Below are positions 25,500 through 37,303 of a DNA stretch of 64,000 nucleotides, in pieces (position 1 is the first letter of the stretch; each line of letters starts with the position of its first letter). The notes beneath the pieces were generated by a model, which searched no databases, was not told the origin of the DNA, and worked only from the letters and a program-made list of their open reading frames with translations. The translations under genes were made by a program, and so were the position numbers. Source of the DNA: Pezizomycotina sp. ARF18 (taxonomy: Eukaryota; Ascomycota); assembly GCA_002224055.1 (NCBI GenBank), contig AZLU01000200.1, forward strand, positions 1-64,000. Direction: 5' to 3'.

Positions 25500-28400
25500 A
25501 CAATAAGTTTGGCTACACGCCCAAACCCCCGCTGCCAGGCAACTTCTAGTAAATTGCTCTTTGCTACCAGCTCAAAACTGTGCTTTCTAAAGTATATCCT
25601 AATATTATTAATAATAATCAAGAATTCCATCAATCTTATATTATTTATAACGTTAAAGCAAGTGTTTAACCATTTTTCTTACTTTTATTTTTATTTTTTT
25701 ATCCATTCAACCAATCGATAGTCTAGAGCTAGCCTCAATTATTTTAGATGGAAATATTCGAGATGCAGATCGACGCGTACGATAGCACAATTCACTCATT
25801 TACCTGATACCAACTTCCAAAGTGATCGATAATACTTAACTAGCTTTCTGGTATGACTAGGCTTGCTAAACGACTGCCGCTGATTAACGGCGTTACATTA
25901 AAAATAAAATGACCTGCCATTGACGAATAATTCTGTATTTGTTTTCGACCAGAAGACAAAATGGCTACGACAGGCCTTAGTTCATCCAGTTCCAGCCGCT
26001 CAAGACGTGGAAGACGAAATTACGTGATCTGCTTCGTACGGTACCGGACATGCCATATCGTAAGTCGAAAGAAGTCGAGGATGACGTGCTTTTTCATACC
26101 TCTCGTAACATGATTAGTCCAGGCACATTATAAAATTACAGCCTTGAGAGTGAATTATGGGTAACTAGCTCAGGTTGCGTAGCGTCAACGATAGCGACAC
26201 ATTTTTTGACGTCCGATGTTCGTTAATGTATTCTCGGTCCTGATAAACGAGATGTCATAGCACTCAAGAAAAATCAGTCTATACCCACAACAGCGCTAGG
26301 GCACCATAGAAGCAGCACTTCTGCGAAGTTCTTATGCCGACGTATATGCCCTATAATATAGATTTCATTACAATGCTCTCGAGTAAAGGGTGACAGGAAA
26401 ATAAGATATCAGGGTAATCATCCACACAGTATGTTGAATGTTTGATGCTAATATTTACAGTCGTGTGCAACCTTCGCGCAACGCCGATAACAAACACTTG
26501 AAACCAGCTCGCCAAGGACACTCCCAGAAGCGGGCCCGAGCATGTACCAAGACGCCGTATACCGTCTCGTCGGAACGTCCGCTTCCTGTCTGCGTTTCGC
26601 AACGTCCAGTTCTCACAAGTGGTTAGAGAAGCGTATAAATGCTTTTAGGAAAAGACATGAAGCACCGGCATTTTGTTTTATACAATTGAACAGGAAAAGC
26701 GATGTTTAGAGTTCGATATTGTTCGACCTGAAGTATACCTTTCAAGCTACAGTGAATGCGACGTAATTCCTGTGAAGGTGGAAATGGCCGATGAAGTAGC
26801 GTAGTATCTAATTCTCCTGTTTGATACGACTCCGAAAGAAGAGCTTGCTCCACGAGACGATTCGACGTAGCACGAACGTATCGACCTTGTAGAAAGGGAG
26901 ATGCAATATGAAGTAGAATCGTTTTACAGGTGTAGAAACAGCCAGAGGCATCAATCTGAGTGGCAGGCAAAAGCCCCGGGGCTTTAGAACGATATTATCT
27001 GTTGTGAAAGCTCGACTTGCTTGCCAGATAAAACGAGATGATTCTAAAGTACCGGAAAACAGCCAACTGAATTATAAATAACTCTGGCCGGGGATTAAGT
27101 GAAAGTTCGAAAATGCGTACGCCAATAAGGGGATACAAAAGCCCAGCAACAGGCCCCCCATAAATTTTTGCTAAATTACCACTTTCCCTAGCGAAAACGT
27201 ATACGATATAGGACGAATCCATCTGCGAGTCGCCACTCTACCCCATTCCTTGATCAATCCTTTTTTCGGAATTTCCAGTCATCCGATAAACATTATCTCA
27301 GTTAGGAAAGCGTGAAGAACCGGTCAGAAATACATAAAGCATCCCAACCTCAAAAATGTTGACTCGTACCGCGACTCCGTGCAATTTACTAGCTACCGAG
27401 CCATGCCGGGCAACCTCCACAAGGACACACCGCTATATCTATACTTCCAAGCCAGTGCCAACCGCCCATCGATATAACTGTATCATGTAGTAAATCCACA
27501 AGGCAGGAAACATGACAGCCCACGATATCGATGCAATTAGATTACGAGGGAACCCGCGATATTCCGCTAACGGTTTCTCCATCTTGGACTGTGGCATTGT
27601 ATCTCCACTAAGCCCTCCCACACATAACTTGAGTACGGTGTCGGAGATACAGTATGGTATTGCTCGGCTTTAAACTATCCTCTACGACCCGTTTGCGAGA
27701 GTAAGAAACGTTCGAGCTTTAAGCACGCATGGGATAAGAGGGAAGGATAGTAAAAAGACATTACATGCAGGGAAAAAGCAGCAGCTGAGAAATCAAAACA
27801 ACTATAAGGGGATATTAAGCCGATAACAGATATGCTGAGGGTTATAAGAAAATAAAGAAAGAGCGAAGTGCTTGTGGTGGGCAGACTTCTTGCAGACGGA
27901 TGACAGGACAAGTACGAGAAGACTTACACCCGGAAAAACTCCGGTGCCGTCTGGATCATGCTTTTGCCTGACGACAGCTTTGGTAACTATATTGGTAACA
28001 ACCATGATTGTTGTTATCCAAACAGGCAATAGCTGGTATTGGCCCTCCTTGTTTCTCGAATTTCCGAGGTCAGTTTGGAGCTTCTATACGTAAACAATAT
28101 TAGCCGCCTTCTCTCGGTTTTATGGAGGGCTTCATACACCTACGCGGTTCTTGTCCTTCTAGTAATCAACCCCTACAGCTCCTTGCGACGCTCGCAAGAG
28201 AAAAGAGGGGGGAATGGCAGTTATTGGCTTTACATAGTAGTCAACGGCAATGAATTATTCTTGTTGCTACTAAAGAGGCAGTATGGACCGTCAGAATGCA
28301 AAACTAATTTTTATCCCCAATAGAACGGATGAAAACAACAAAGATATTGATAACAGGAAACTAGTACTCTACAAGAAACTACAAGAAACTACGAGTACTT

Positions 28401-29225
28401 GGTGAGAAGAAATAGTATACGAAGTAAAACCAACGCCTAATTCGTTTCGAGGCCGCTACGAATCATCTGCTTGGAGCTTTCTTTTTGAGAAGTATGTATG
28501 TGCTCCGAAACCAGAGAAGAATGGATACCATGATAAGGATGTATACTCATACGATTATGTATCAAAATAGGTATCAAGCGAAAGAAAGGCCATTGCAATC
28601 CCTGAAGAAACGCACAAGTGGGATTTGATAACCGTTATTGTTGATTTATATGGAACTCCAGGTAAATGCTAAAGTACAAACCGTTCCACTTTGGAAACCT
28701 ACAATAGAAAGGAGACTGGTTGGCACAATGACATATAATTACACAAACTCCTTAGTCAAGGACGTATCCAGGTGGACTAACTCAAATCAAGCTCAATTCT
28801 TTTGATCCCTCGCCAGATAGAGCAGTATTTTAAGCAGAGAGTAGAAATGACTGCTACAATGGGAGATTCAGAGCGATATCTGTCTAGTCACATATTTGTC
28901 TCTTGAATATATGTTGTTTACCTGCAAATTTCCTTCAAGGTGATGAGTTTCCTCCACAGATATTAGACTCAAGGCCCATGTACTGATGGCTGATCGTGGT
29001 CGGAGAGCCTTGGCATTTTATTTCTATTTGGCACAGGCACAAAGTTATGGCATTGGTTCCTGAATCGTATTTTACACTTATCTTCTCACAGTTTTCATTT
29101 TTGCTTAGTTTTTTTACGTCTGTTAGAGATGATTTAGAGCAACTTATTGCCCGGATAAGCACTAGTGAAGTTTTCCTATAACATCTACCCCATCAGATCA
29201 CACGGCTCGATCCGCCCCAGACTCC
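25500..29225 (+). repeat. A-rich desert with small direct repeats
   Basis: Mostly A-rich on the plus strand from about 25.9 kb (28321-28380 is nearly half A). A short tandem repeat of ACAAGAAACT (2-3 units) lies at 28369-28394. No domain is recognised apart from the doubtful exon pair described separately at 27439-28083. Confidence 0.3.
27439..28083 (-). CDS. doubtful membrane-protein exon pair
   Basis: A stop-free 52-codon stretch (27928-28083) is framed by a possible acceptor (GTATAG) and a strong donor (GTAAGT at 27927). It reads GQYQLLPVWITTIMVVTNIV then TKAVVRQKHDPDGTGVF, with one possible membrane helix. Downstream, 27590-27439 reads EYRGFPRNLIASISWAVMFP then ALWIYYMIQLYRWAVGTG and a stop, a second hydrophobic helix. 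The two could belong to one small membrane protein or a relic of one. No start exon or family motif was found, so chance in a low-complexity background is a real alternative. Confidence 0.2.
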
Positions 29226-30394
29226 TTAGTACATATCAAAAGATACCGTCCTGTCCCTCCCTCTCATGTGCTTCCAAAATGTAGTCGCGCCCTTTCCCTC
29301 CCGGAAAATATAACTAAAATCTATCTCCAAATCTGTAGGCTCAATAGAGAACGAGCAGCCCATTTCATCCCGTCGAATGCCTATGTGCCTTACGCTATAG
29401 CGTATCTCTGAAATCTCGACCAGACCGTCAAATTTCTCCCGGTTCGTTGAGAACACCCTTGTAAGCATAAAATGGAAACCCATCAAAGGTGCTAATATCT
29501 CGTAGGAAGCCGCTTCGCGGGTCGTTAATGGGATAAATTTCCTTCTCCCTCTACTTCCCGGGTTTGGATCAGGCTTGGAGTACGACGGCTTACCCGCGCA
29601 GCAGAGGATTTCTTCGTCGGAGTGCTCTGCGGTCAGTTCCAACTTGAGGTATTTCAAGGTGCCTTTGGCTTTGGCTTTCGGATCTGACTCGGCTAATCTT
29701 CGGAGGGCGTACGTTAATAATGACCGGAAGCGGAGCATATGGTCGTATTTCTCCCCGAGACCTGGGAAAAACTCGTACGTAGCTTTGTTATTTAAGCGTC
29801 AGTGTAATATTCACTAATCAAGGTACGGCGTAGTTAGTGCCTCAAAAATAACCTTACGAAAGCATGAACTTACTGTAACCATGGTCCTCATCGTAAGGGT
29901 CATTATAACAATCATCCCACGTAACTCCCTTCAACTGCAGCTGTGTTTTATTCCTCATAGAATTCCATATTCTCGCCGTCGCCGCGACGTACGGCTCTCT
30001 GTTTTTATCGTCGTCGTAAAAGCACGATGTGCAAACTATGACCTCCGTCACGTACTTCGCTAGGTTAAGGCTCAGAAGCTCCTCCAGCCTTTTCACGCAT
30101 GCTGGTTACTTTTACCAGTTTCAGGGTATTAAAAAGGGAAGCCTCGTTTTGGATTGCAGACGTGTAATCTTTGAAAATTTTATTGCACGCCCGCAGATTG
30201 AGAAAGGTGCTGGTATCGTCGACTGACTCGAAAATCTAAGGTGAAGAGAAATTGTTTTTCATCAGTCTTACTGTGCATACTTAAGTATGTGGGTCTCTAT
30301 TAAAGCTTGAAAAAGAAAAGAGAAATAGAAGAAAATCTTGCTAGAGATAACAACCTACCATCAGCAGTATCTCGGCAGGAAGGCGCGATAACAT
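29226..30394 (-). CDS. F-box-like protein, three exons
   Basis: This is probably a substrate adaptor of an SCF-type ubiquitin ligase, binding Skp1 through its N-terminal F-box. Exon 1 (30359-30394) encodes only MLSRLPAEILLM. After a 123-base intron (30236-30358, donor GTAGGT, acceptor CTTAG), exon 2 continues IFESVDDTSTFLNLRACNKI. Joined, the LPAEILLxIFESVDD...LNLRACNKIF run matches the F-box consensus. Exon 3 begins at 29782 after a 91-base intron (donor GTAAGT) and reads TTYEFFPGLGEKYDHMLRFR. It ends HMRGRDRTVSFDMY and TAG. The C-terminal ~280 residues show no repeats I can name, a common situation in fungal F-box families. There is one frame break, near 30097, between SLFNTLKLVKV and KRLEELLSLNLAKY. 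Length is about 320 residues. No Leu-rich, WD or Kelch repeat is visible. Confidence 0.6.
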
Positions 30395-31150
30395 GATGAT
30401 TTCACGTAACTATAGTTAGAGGTTAGCTTTTAGTAGCTCTCAATCAATGAACAAGTAGCACATACCTATATTTATATACCTACGGAAAGTTAAAGATACT
30501 TCCATTATCCCTTTCCACTTACATAATACATCAAAGTTTGTTGGCCGTCCAAGTTTTATACGAAGAACCTTATCTCATCACTCGGGGGAAAGAAAGTTTT
30601 TATAGTTATATTACTTCTTCTCACGTTCCCACGAGAATATGTAAGGAATACAGCATCTGGTCCGAGGAGGGCGATGACCGATACTCCTTGAACCCGAGAA
30701 GTGCGATCAAAAGCGTTGCCCTCATAGCGAACCGCCATGGAAATAAAGACTTAAGGGCCGGTAGAAGACCAAAATCTACAGCTCCAGTATCAACGGGGCT
30801 AATATTCTTTACTTTTTTAACTTATAAGCAAGACCCTCAGAGTAGGGTTTTTATTTTGATAATCAATCACAGAAGATTGTTTAGTCTAGGGCAAATGTGA
30901 GTGAGAATAGAGAGTATACGAAAAGTAGTCTGGATAGCTCTAGATCATGATTACATCAGTAGCCACACGGGGCTTATGATACTGGGAGGTAACAGGAGTT
31001 GCTCGATAGACTGTTCATTAAATACCGTGTTTTTAAAGCTAGGACGATTAGGGATAACATTTATAATATTGATAATTTTTATTTACATATTTATAAATTA
31101 TTAAAATTTTATATTTATAAATTATTAAATTTTATATTTATTTTATTTTA
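30395..31150. other. intergenic, AT-rich at its end
   Basis: No supported gene. From 31065 to 31150 the sequence is almost pure A/T, with repeated TTTATAAATTATTAAA words, and forms the left flank of the MITE. Confidence 0.5.
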
Positions 31151-31406
31151 GGACTTGGTATATCCGCCCCATTTTTGGTGTATCCTAGTAAGTATTAAGC
31201 ACTTTTAAACGATATTGACGGCCATCAAATATGCATCGCCAGGTATATCAAACAGCGCTGCAGCGGCGATGGTATATTAACACTGCTGCCGGCAACACAT
31301 AATTTTTTTATTTTTTATTTTCGTATTTTTTTTATTTAAAAAAAGGGAGCTTATTTCTTTAATTTGGTGGTGTTTTGGTGGAGGCTGGGCGGATATACCA
31401 AATCCA
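31151..31406. mobile_element. MITE with 19-base terminal inverted repeats
   Basis: The left end GGACTTGGTATATCCGCCC (31151-31169) matches the reverse complement of the right end GGGCGGATATACCAAATCC (31387-31405) at 18 of 19 positions. The element is about 256 bases and has no coding capacity. It is flanked on both sides by TTATTTTA (31143-31150 and 31407-31414), an 8-base duplication that would suit a hAT-like transposase. The flanks are low-complexity A/T, so the duplication may be partly chance. The near-identity of the ends suggests a fairly recent insertion moved in trans by an absent full-length relative. Confidence 0.75.
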
Positions 31407-31740
31407 TTATTTTATTCTACCATATATATACGTCAATAAATACGTTTTTATTGATACGCGTTTACAATTATAATATTAATAATATTACGTTTAAATAAAA
31501 GTATAGATATTATTAATATATATTATATATAGGCTTTATTATATATGAATTGGGGAGCTTTCTTTTATCTTCTCTATTAATGAACTTAATGGTTCAACCC
31601 TCTTCACGGTGCTCCAACAAACCACAAACTATCTAGACATAGTCTCTCACTTAAGCGCCCAGTATGCATTCCTTATACATCTCCAAGCTTCGCCAATCAA
31701 ACTTCCATAACTACCTTTTACTAGCCGCCTCGTAAATCAA
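31407..31740. other. AT-rich flank
   Basis: TA-rich sequence (ATATATTATATATAG words near 31500-31545) to the right of the MITE. No gene seen. Confidence 0.5.
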
Positions 31741-34700
31741 AACGTTCACTTACCAAACAGGGCGTACATCAAACATAGAGTTATATAAGAGATGACGCGA
31801 TCTCTTTGGTTCAGATTCAATAAGGCATCATAAACCCGGCGGCGTAGTAGACTGTGGGTCTGTTGTATGGCGAAGGCCATCCACATCAAAGCAAAAGTAG
31901 ATCCATATCTCAAGGCACCCCGGACGTTATGAACGAATGACACGACATAAACAAGAGATTCCGATCTATACAAAGACAAATGGGCTTTTAACTTAAGCTA
32001 GGCCGCTGGGGAACATTACTGGCGTAGTCAAATTAATCGAGAGATCAATTCCTCCTCGGCGATAGAGCTCAAACACCACCCGCTCGCCCAGGTCTCAGGT
32101 ATACTGAGTCAAGATTACGACGCTGCGATACTTCTTGAGTTAGCGGGACTTCAAGACGATTACGGCATAAAAGCTTTGAAGTAGTGGTATCCAATTTTAA
32201 CATTGAACATGAACGATTACTCGCGCCCGAGACGTGGGACTGTTCCGTACGGGAATCTATTCTCAACATGAACAGAACATTAACGTCTCAACAAGAGCAA
32301 TACTAAATAACAGTCTTTGTGTTGATTACCGAGGATGTCGAACTCCCCAGTAAGACCACAAAGCTGGTAATAGCGTCAAGACAGAAATTGGACGTAACAA
32401 AAAAGGGTAGAATTTGTCGACGCAATGGCCGCCGCACAGTATCAAGGAAATCGATTTGGCTTACCAGGACATGAGTTGACGGGAAGCTATATTAAAACAG
32501 GCTTGAAATCAATTACAATTCAGAATATCAAAAGGGTATTAGCCAATTCAATAACGAAACGGCTATACAAAGCCCCACTAAACAACCAAACACCAAGAAC
32601 GTAGACGATCCACTAGATCTGTCAGTGGTGACTGCTGTAGATTCATAATTTACAACTTTCCGGTTTGGCGCTGCTACCTCGATATTAACTCAAAGTAGGG
32701 GACACGAAAACTTTCTTCGTATACAATCTCACGAAGGGGAATCGCTAGTAGGCGGAACAGCAAAGAGATGCCAGTTGATAGACGTAAAGAACATCAAAAA
32801 CAACGGAGATGCCCAGAGCCTAGACCTTTCACCTCGTCGAAACCTCGTAACCAACCGAAACGGCAGACTGATCGACTAGCTATAAAGTTTTTCAGTGAAC
32901 GGTGACTCTTCGGTTTATAGTCCAACTACCCTCCCAACAGTTGGTATTGATATTTGATTTTCAACAAAGCGATCCATTAAGTCCGCAAGATATCATCTCG
33001 CGAATACAAGGGAAGTTAGTAGACGGAACAGAGAGTAAAAGGTTGAGATATTTATGTAAAAATATCAACGGCATCACCGATTATTAAAGATATAGATAAC
33101 CCACTTCATAAAGGCCCATTAAACGTCTAAAAACGGAGAACACCCAAATGCTTTATAAAAATTTCGAACTCGACCGCTCCAGACGCATAGTCAGCCACAT
33201 TTCGCATCACCGGCCAATACCATGCGAAGAGCGCGATTAACTATATGCTTCCCCGAAGAAGATGCGGCTACTGGACGGAATAGCGAGTCGAAATTACATA
33301 GAAATGCCTACAAGGTACCAATTTGAGAGTTCCAGGGATATAAGATCTGACGCTCACAGCTGCCCTTTAAAAGATCGACTAAGCAACCAACAAACTAACA
33401 AGGCGCGAAACTCGTGATAAAACCTTCGGACAAGTCACTTTTTGAAGCATAATCAACTGTTGCATCGAGCTATCAGGTATATTATCTGCTAGTGATATTT
33501 CAAACGCCTCCACACACATTCTCATGAAGAAAAGCCTGGTTATTTAAAACCCATCGCGCAAGTCATAAAAAAGGTTACCAAAATGTGAAGAGGTCCGTCT
33601 TCATGAACAGAACTTCGAAAGAAGGCCTAACAACTGATAAGTAATGAACCAACATCAAGACGGAGATGTAGGCCTTGAAATAAGGGCTGGTATTTTTTTT
33701 TAAATAGAACGCGATCTAGTTATATTTAGAACTTCTTTAGCAGTTGAGATAACCTCGTGAACGGAACACCAAACCAAGCAACAGCATAGAAACGCCTGCG
33801 AGGAACAGTACCACCATTATCTAGACCTCCGAACTCACCGAAAAGATCATATTAAGCTCTATTAAAGATTGCCTGGCGGGCGTCGAAAGGTATCACTCGA
33901 TGAAGTCTTCTAAAGACAACATCCCGGCCTCATAATCCACCACCCATCCTCTTAGAGGTTGACATATATTTCGAGTAGTAATCTCCCAACGCCTCTTTGT
34001 ATAACCTCACGAAAAAAGTCGAATCACTCAAATCAACTATATATTGCGTCGTTAAATATGCCTGGATGAGAAGATAGGTCGTCATAAACGGGGACGTTGG
34101 AGTTCTCGACTAGAGAACGATTTTTAAAATAAAAAAAATCGAGCAAACAGAGTTCCCAAAGCTCGGAAGCCACCTCATAACGTCCTAACGTGGCCGAGCA
34201 CTCAACGGCTAGCCGATAGATGAAACGAGAGCTCGAGGCACACGATAGAAATGCCTACCGGGCAAGATGGTATGGGTGTCGAAATAGAAGAGCATCATTA
34301 TACTGCGAATTATCTATATATACAAAGCTCAATTAAACCCACACAAAAAAAAAAAAAAAAAGATACACAGCACTCGATCGAGACCCCGGACGTTACCTGT
34401 CCATAGCACTGTCAGCCACATCTCGACCTTAGAGCCCTAGCGCGATATTTATTCGAAGAGTGTAACCAAGAAACTTACTTCACATATTATGGTGCGAAGA
34501 CGACAGAAGCCGGCAGAAAGAGAAGGTCAATCAATACCCTCAAATCGGTCGCAGAGATCAGCAATCTTCAAGATATCTAGACCTCAACACTGGCCGGCGC
34601 GATCATATAAACCTTTATTAAGCAACAAAAGCACAAGCAACATAACGCGAGGCAGTACCGGATTAAAAAACTCTAACGGCCAGCCTATTTGAACCATAAT

Positions 34701-37000
34701 TAACCATCCCACGGTGGAATGTGGGATGTATATCTGGTTCTGGTACGCCGCTGGCAATGTTGTGGGATACGTAATCTGGCGAAAGGAAGTCCGATCCAAA
34801 AGGCCCTTCGAGCAAAGACGTATTGAGACGAGCTACCCTGTGTGGAGATATAAACTAATCTCAACGTTCTGCTGATCGATAAGTGTATTGTAGCAGCGCA
34901 TCCATGATTCACAACAGATAGCCATTAAGATGTTTATTATCCAAAGTCTAGTGACTCAACAGGAAACATTTTCCAGCGGTTTCGACCAAGCGCGTACTTT
35001 TTCCCATCATGAGACGCAACCAAAAGCAGGTGTAAAATTTTCAAATCCTCGCCGTAATGCACCATATAATCCGAAAAGTGGTAAAATCATGTAGCCACCA
35101 CCTCACATACTCCTCGCCGTTTACGTGTACGATACTAAACAATTCCTCAAGCCGGCGTCATCGATCTATAAAAAAGACAAACAGCCAAGAAAATCCTGGG
35201 ACGTATCACCGCGCAGTATAAAACTTGCTAAATTCACAAATGCGCGTTAACGAGAGGTTGCACATAAAACCTTCCGGTAACATCTGTAGATTCGTTCTTC
35301 GTATAATCTCGCGAAGAAGCCTAATAACTCAAATTACGTCAGGCCGTTATGGACAAGGAAGCATAACGCCGTTAGGAGAAAGGGAAAGAAAAAAGTCTGC
35401 CCAAATGTGAACATGCCCTTCGTCCTCTATAAACAGGGCGTCAGAGCTGAGGTTCGATATCAAATAAACTGATAAGCGAACATCATGACAGAGGTGTACA
35501 GATGGAGATGTGGCGCGATACTTTTTTGCAATTTGAGGGACACCGAGGATATTAGGAATTAGTTGAACACTATTTTTGCATGATAAGCTAGTGAACGGAA
35601 CGCCAGGTGAACCAGCAAGTATGCTTACGAGCTACGATCCCACGGGATCTCAGAATGCAAACCTAACCTCGACTCAACCTTTTAAAACTCAACGGAAAAA
35701 CAAAAATGGAAAAGAGTCAAGAGGGTTGATAGAGACCAACCTGACAACTAGACCCCTCAAACGATAGAGAGCCCTAAAGTACGGCTTTTTTCCAGGCAGC
35801 ATAATCAACTACCCTTTCTCACGGTGCTTCGGTATTTATTTCAGTAGCCACGCACGAGAATTCTCAAGGTATTTTCGCAAAGGGACGTCTATCTTTCAAG
35901 TTCGATCCCGATCATATTGGAGATTACTTTTATCGCACTACAGCAAAGCCCATTGACGGGAAACGAATTAAACGAGCAAAACCTTACGAGTTCTAGTGTG
36001 GAAAAGGCTTTAGGGATAAGACTCTACGGATACACAGCTGCCCGCATAAATGCACCACCAAGAACGCCAAAAACAAACAAGGTACGACGCGCCCCATGAA
36101 CACCTGCAACTCGAGCTCTCAGAATTATCGTCCAACACTCATCGCACCGCTGTTTCGTTATGGCTATAAAGACTGCGACGCATAACCTCGTTCAACTTAT
36201 GATTCCGCGCAACAAAGAACCTAGGACACAAATGTAAAGAACATCAACAAGAAGGATACCTAGAACCTCAACCTCGCCGAATTTCTTATATTAAGTCACA
36301 ATAAACAACCAAAACAAAATAATCATAGAAGAGGATTTACTTCCGACATAAGGGCTCTAGTCGTCTCTCGTATCTAAGCTTATCATAGTCCACCCTTCGG
36401 TGAACCATTAGATACATATCTAGCAGCGACCTGTAGTTCGTCCTGGCACATAAGCCAGCGAAAGGTAGTCAGGTACATACCTTTTCCTTCCGTCTTCGGG
36501 ATAGTAAAGAGGCATATATGTATTAGGACGTATTGATCTGGGGACAGACGATATCAGCCACCCCTCACCGCGCCACTAGTCAGTACATTTCTTTAGCAGC
36601 GATCCGTAACACCCGTTCAACACATAATCTCACGATGAAGGATTTTATCCGGTGGTACATAAATTGCACCACAAACGCTCTCTGAGATAAAAAAAAACTT
36701 CAGCGAACGCACAACTAGGAGAGCAACCACGGCCGGCGTATAAAAGCATCTCAAACAGAGGAAAGTATAGCGATATAGAGATCGATAAAGTGCAAGGAAA
36801 GCAGTACCACACGATAAAGACAACAACAAGCCAACGACGAATCGAAGTATAAAAGCACACGAGAACAGCAGCACGACGTATTATGATTTGTTTTAAAAAC
36901 GCGAGGATCACGCAACCAATGATAAACGACGAGCGAACCTCGAAAACCACAGATAAAACGCGAGGAATAGGGGGTCCTGGTTATACTGAGTAGTTTTGTT
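31741..37000 (+). repeat. A-rich, internally repetitive desert
   Basis: The plus strand is A-rich over more than 5 kb; bases 33781-33840 have 20 A against 9 T. Recurrent diverged words appear. One is ATAATCTCACGAAG-like, at about 32725, 32993, 33990, 35300 and 36625. Another is CATAGTCAACTACCC-like, at about 32920, 33437, 33935, 35795 and 36400. A third is GAACGGAACACC/CAG-like, at about 32750, 33018, 33275, 33755 and 35590, often followed by CATAGAAACGCCTGCGAGG-like words. Several spacings are near 500 bases (517, 497). Copies are too diverged for me to define a unit length firmly. A poly(A) run of about 18 lies at 34346-34363. No domain is recognised. Confidence 0.4.
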
Positions 37001-37303
37001 CTGGTATTATGCGACTATAAATACATATTTAAAACCATTCTTTTTAAAGTGGGCAAAATAAGCAGGATATTCATAAATGAGTATTTAAAGCAAAAACAGC
37101 AGCGGAGTATATGTACGGCGAAAATTATTTAAAACGGGAAAAACAACAGCAAATGCACATGTGTAGTGAAATAAGCAGCTAGAATCGATAAAAATAATTC
37201 CAAATAATTCAAGCAATCTTTCTCTCCGTAATCGTACACATCTTCCTTCATCCCTTCCATCCAAAACTTTACAAAAGTCCCTAAATAAAATAACCAGAAG
37301 CTA

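Noticed and set aside
14200-37000. Repeat-induced point mutation as sole cause of the deserts
   Set aside because: CpG, CpA and TpG words stay common to the eye, and paired repeat copies differ by transversions and gaps. A computed RIP index is needed to settle it.
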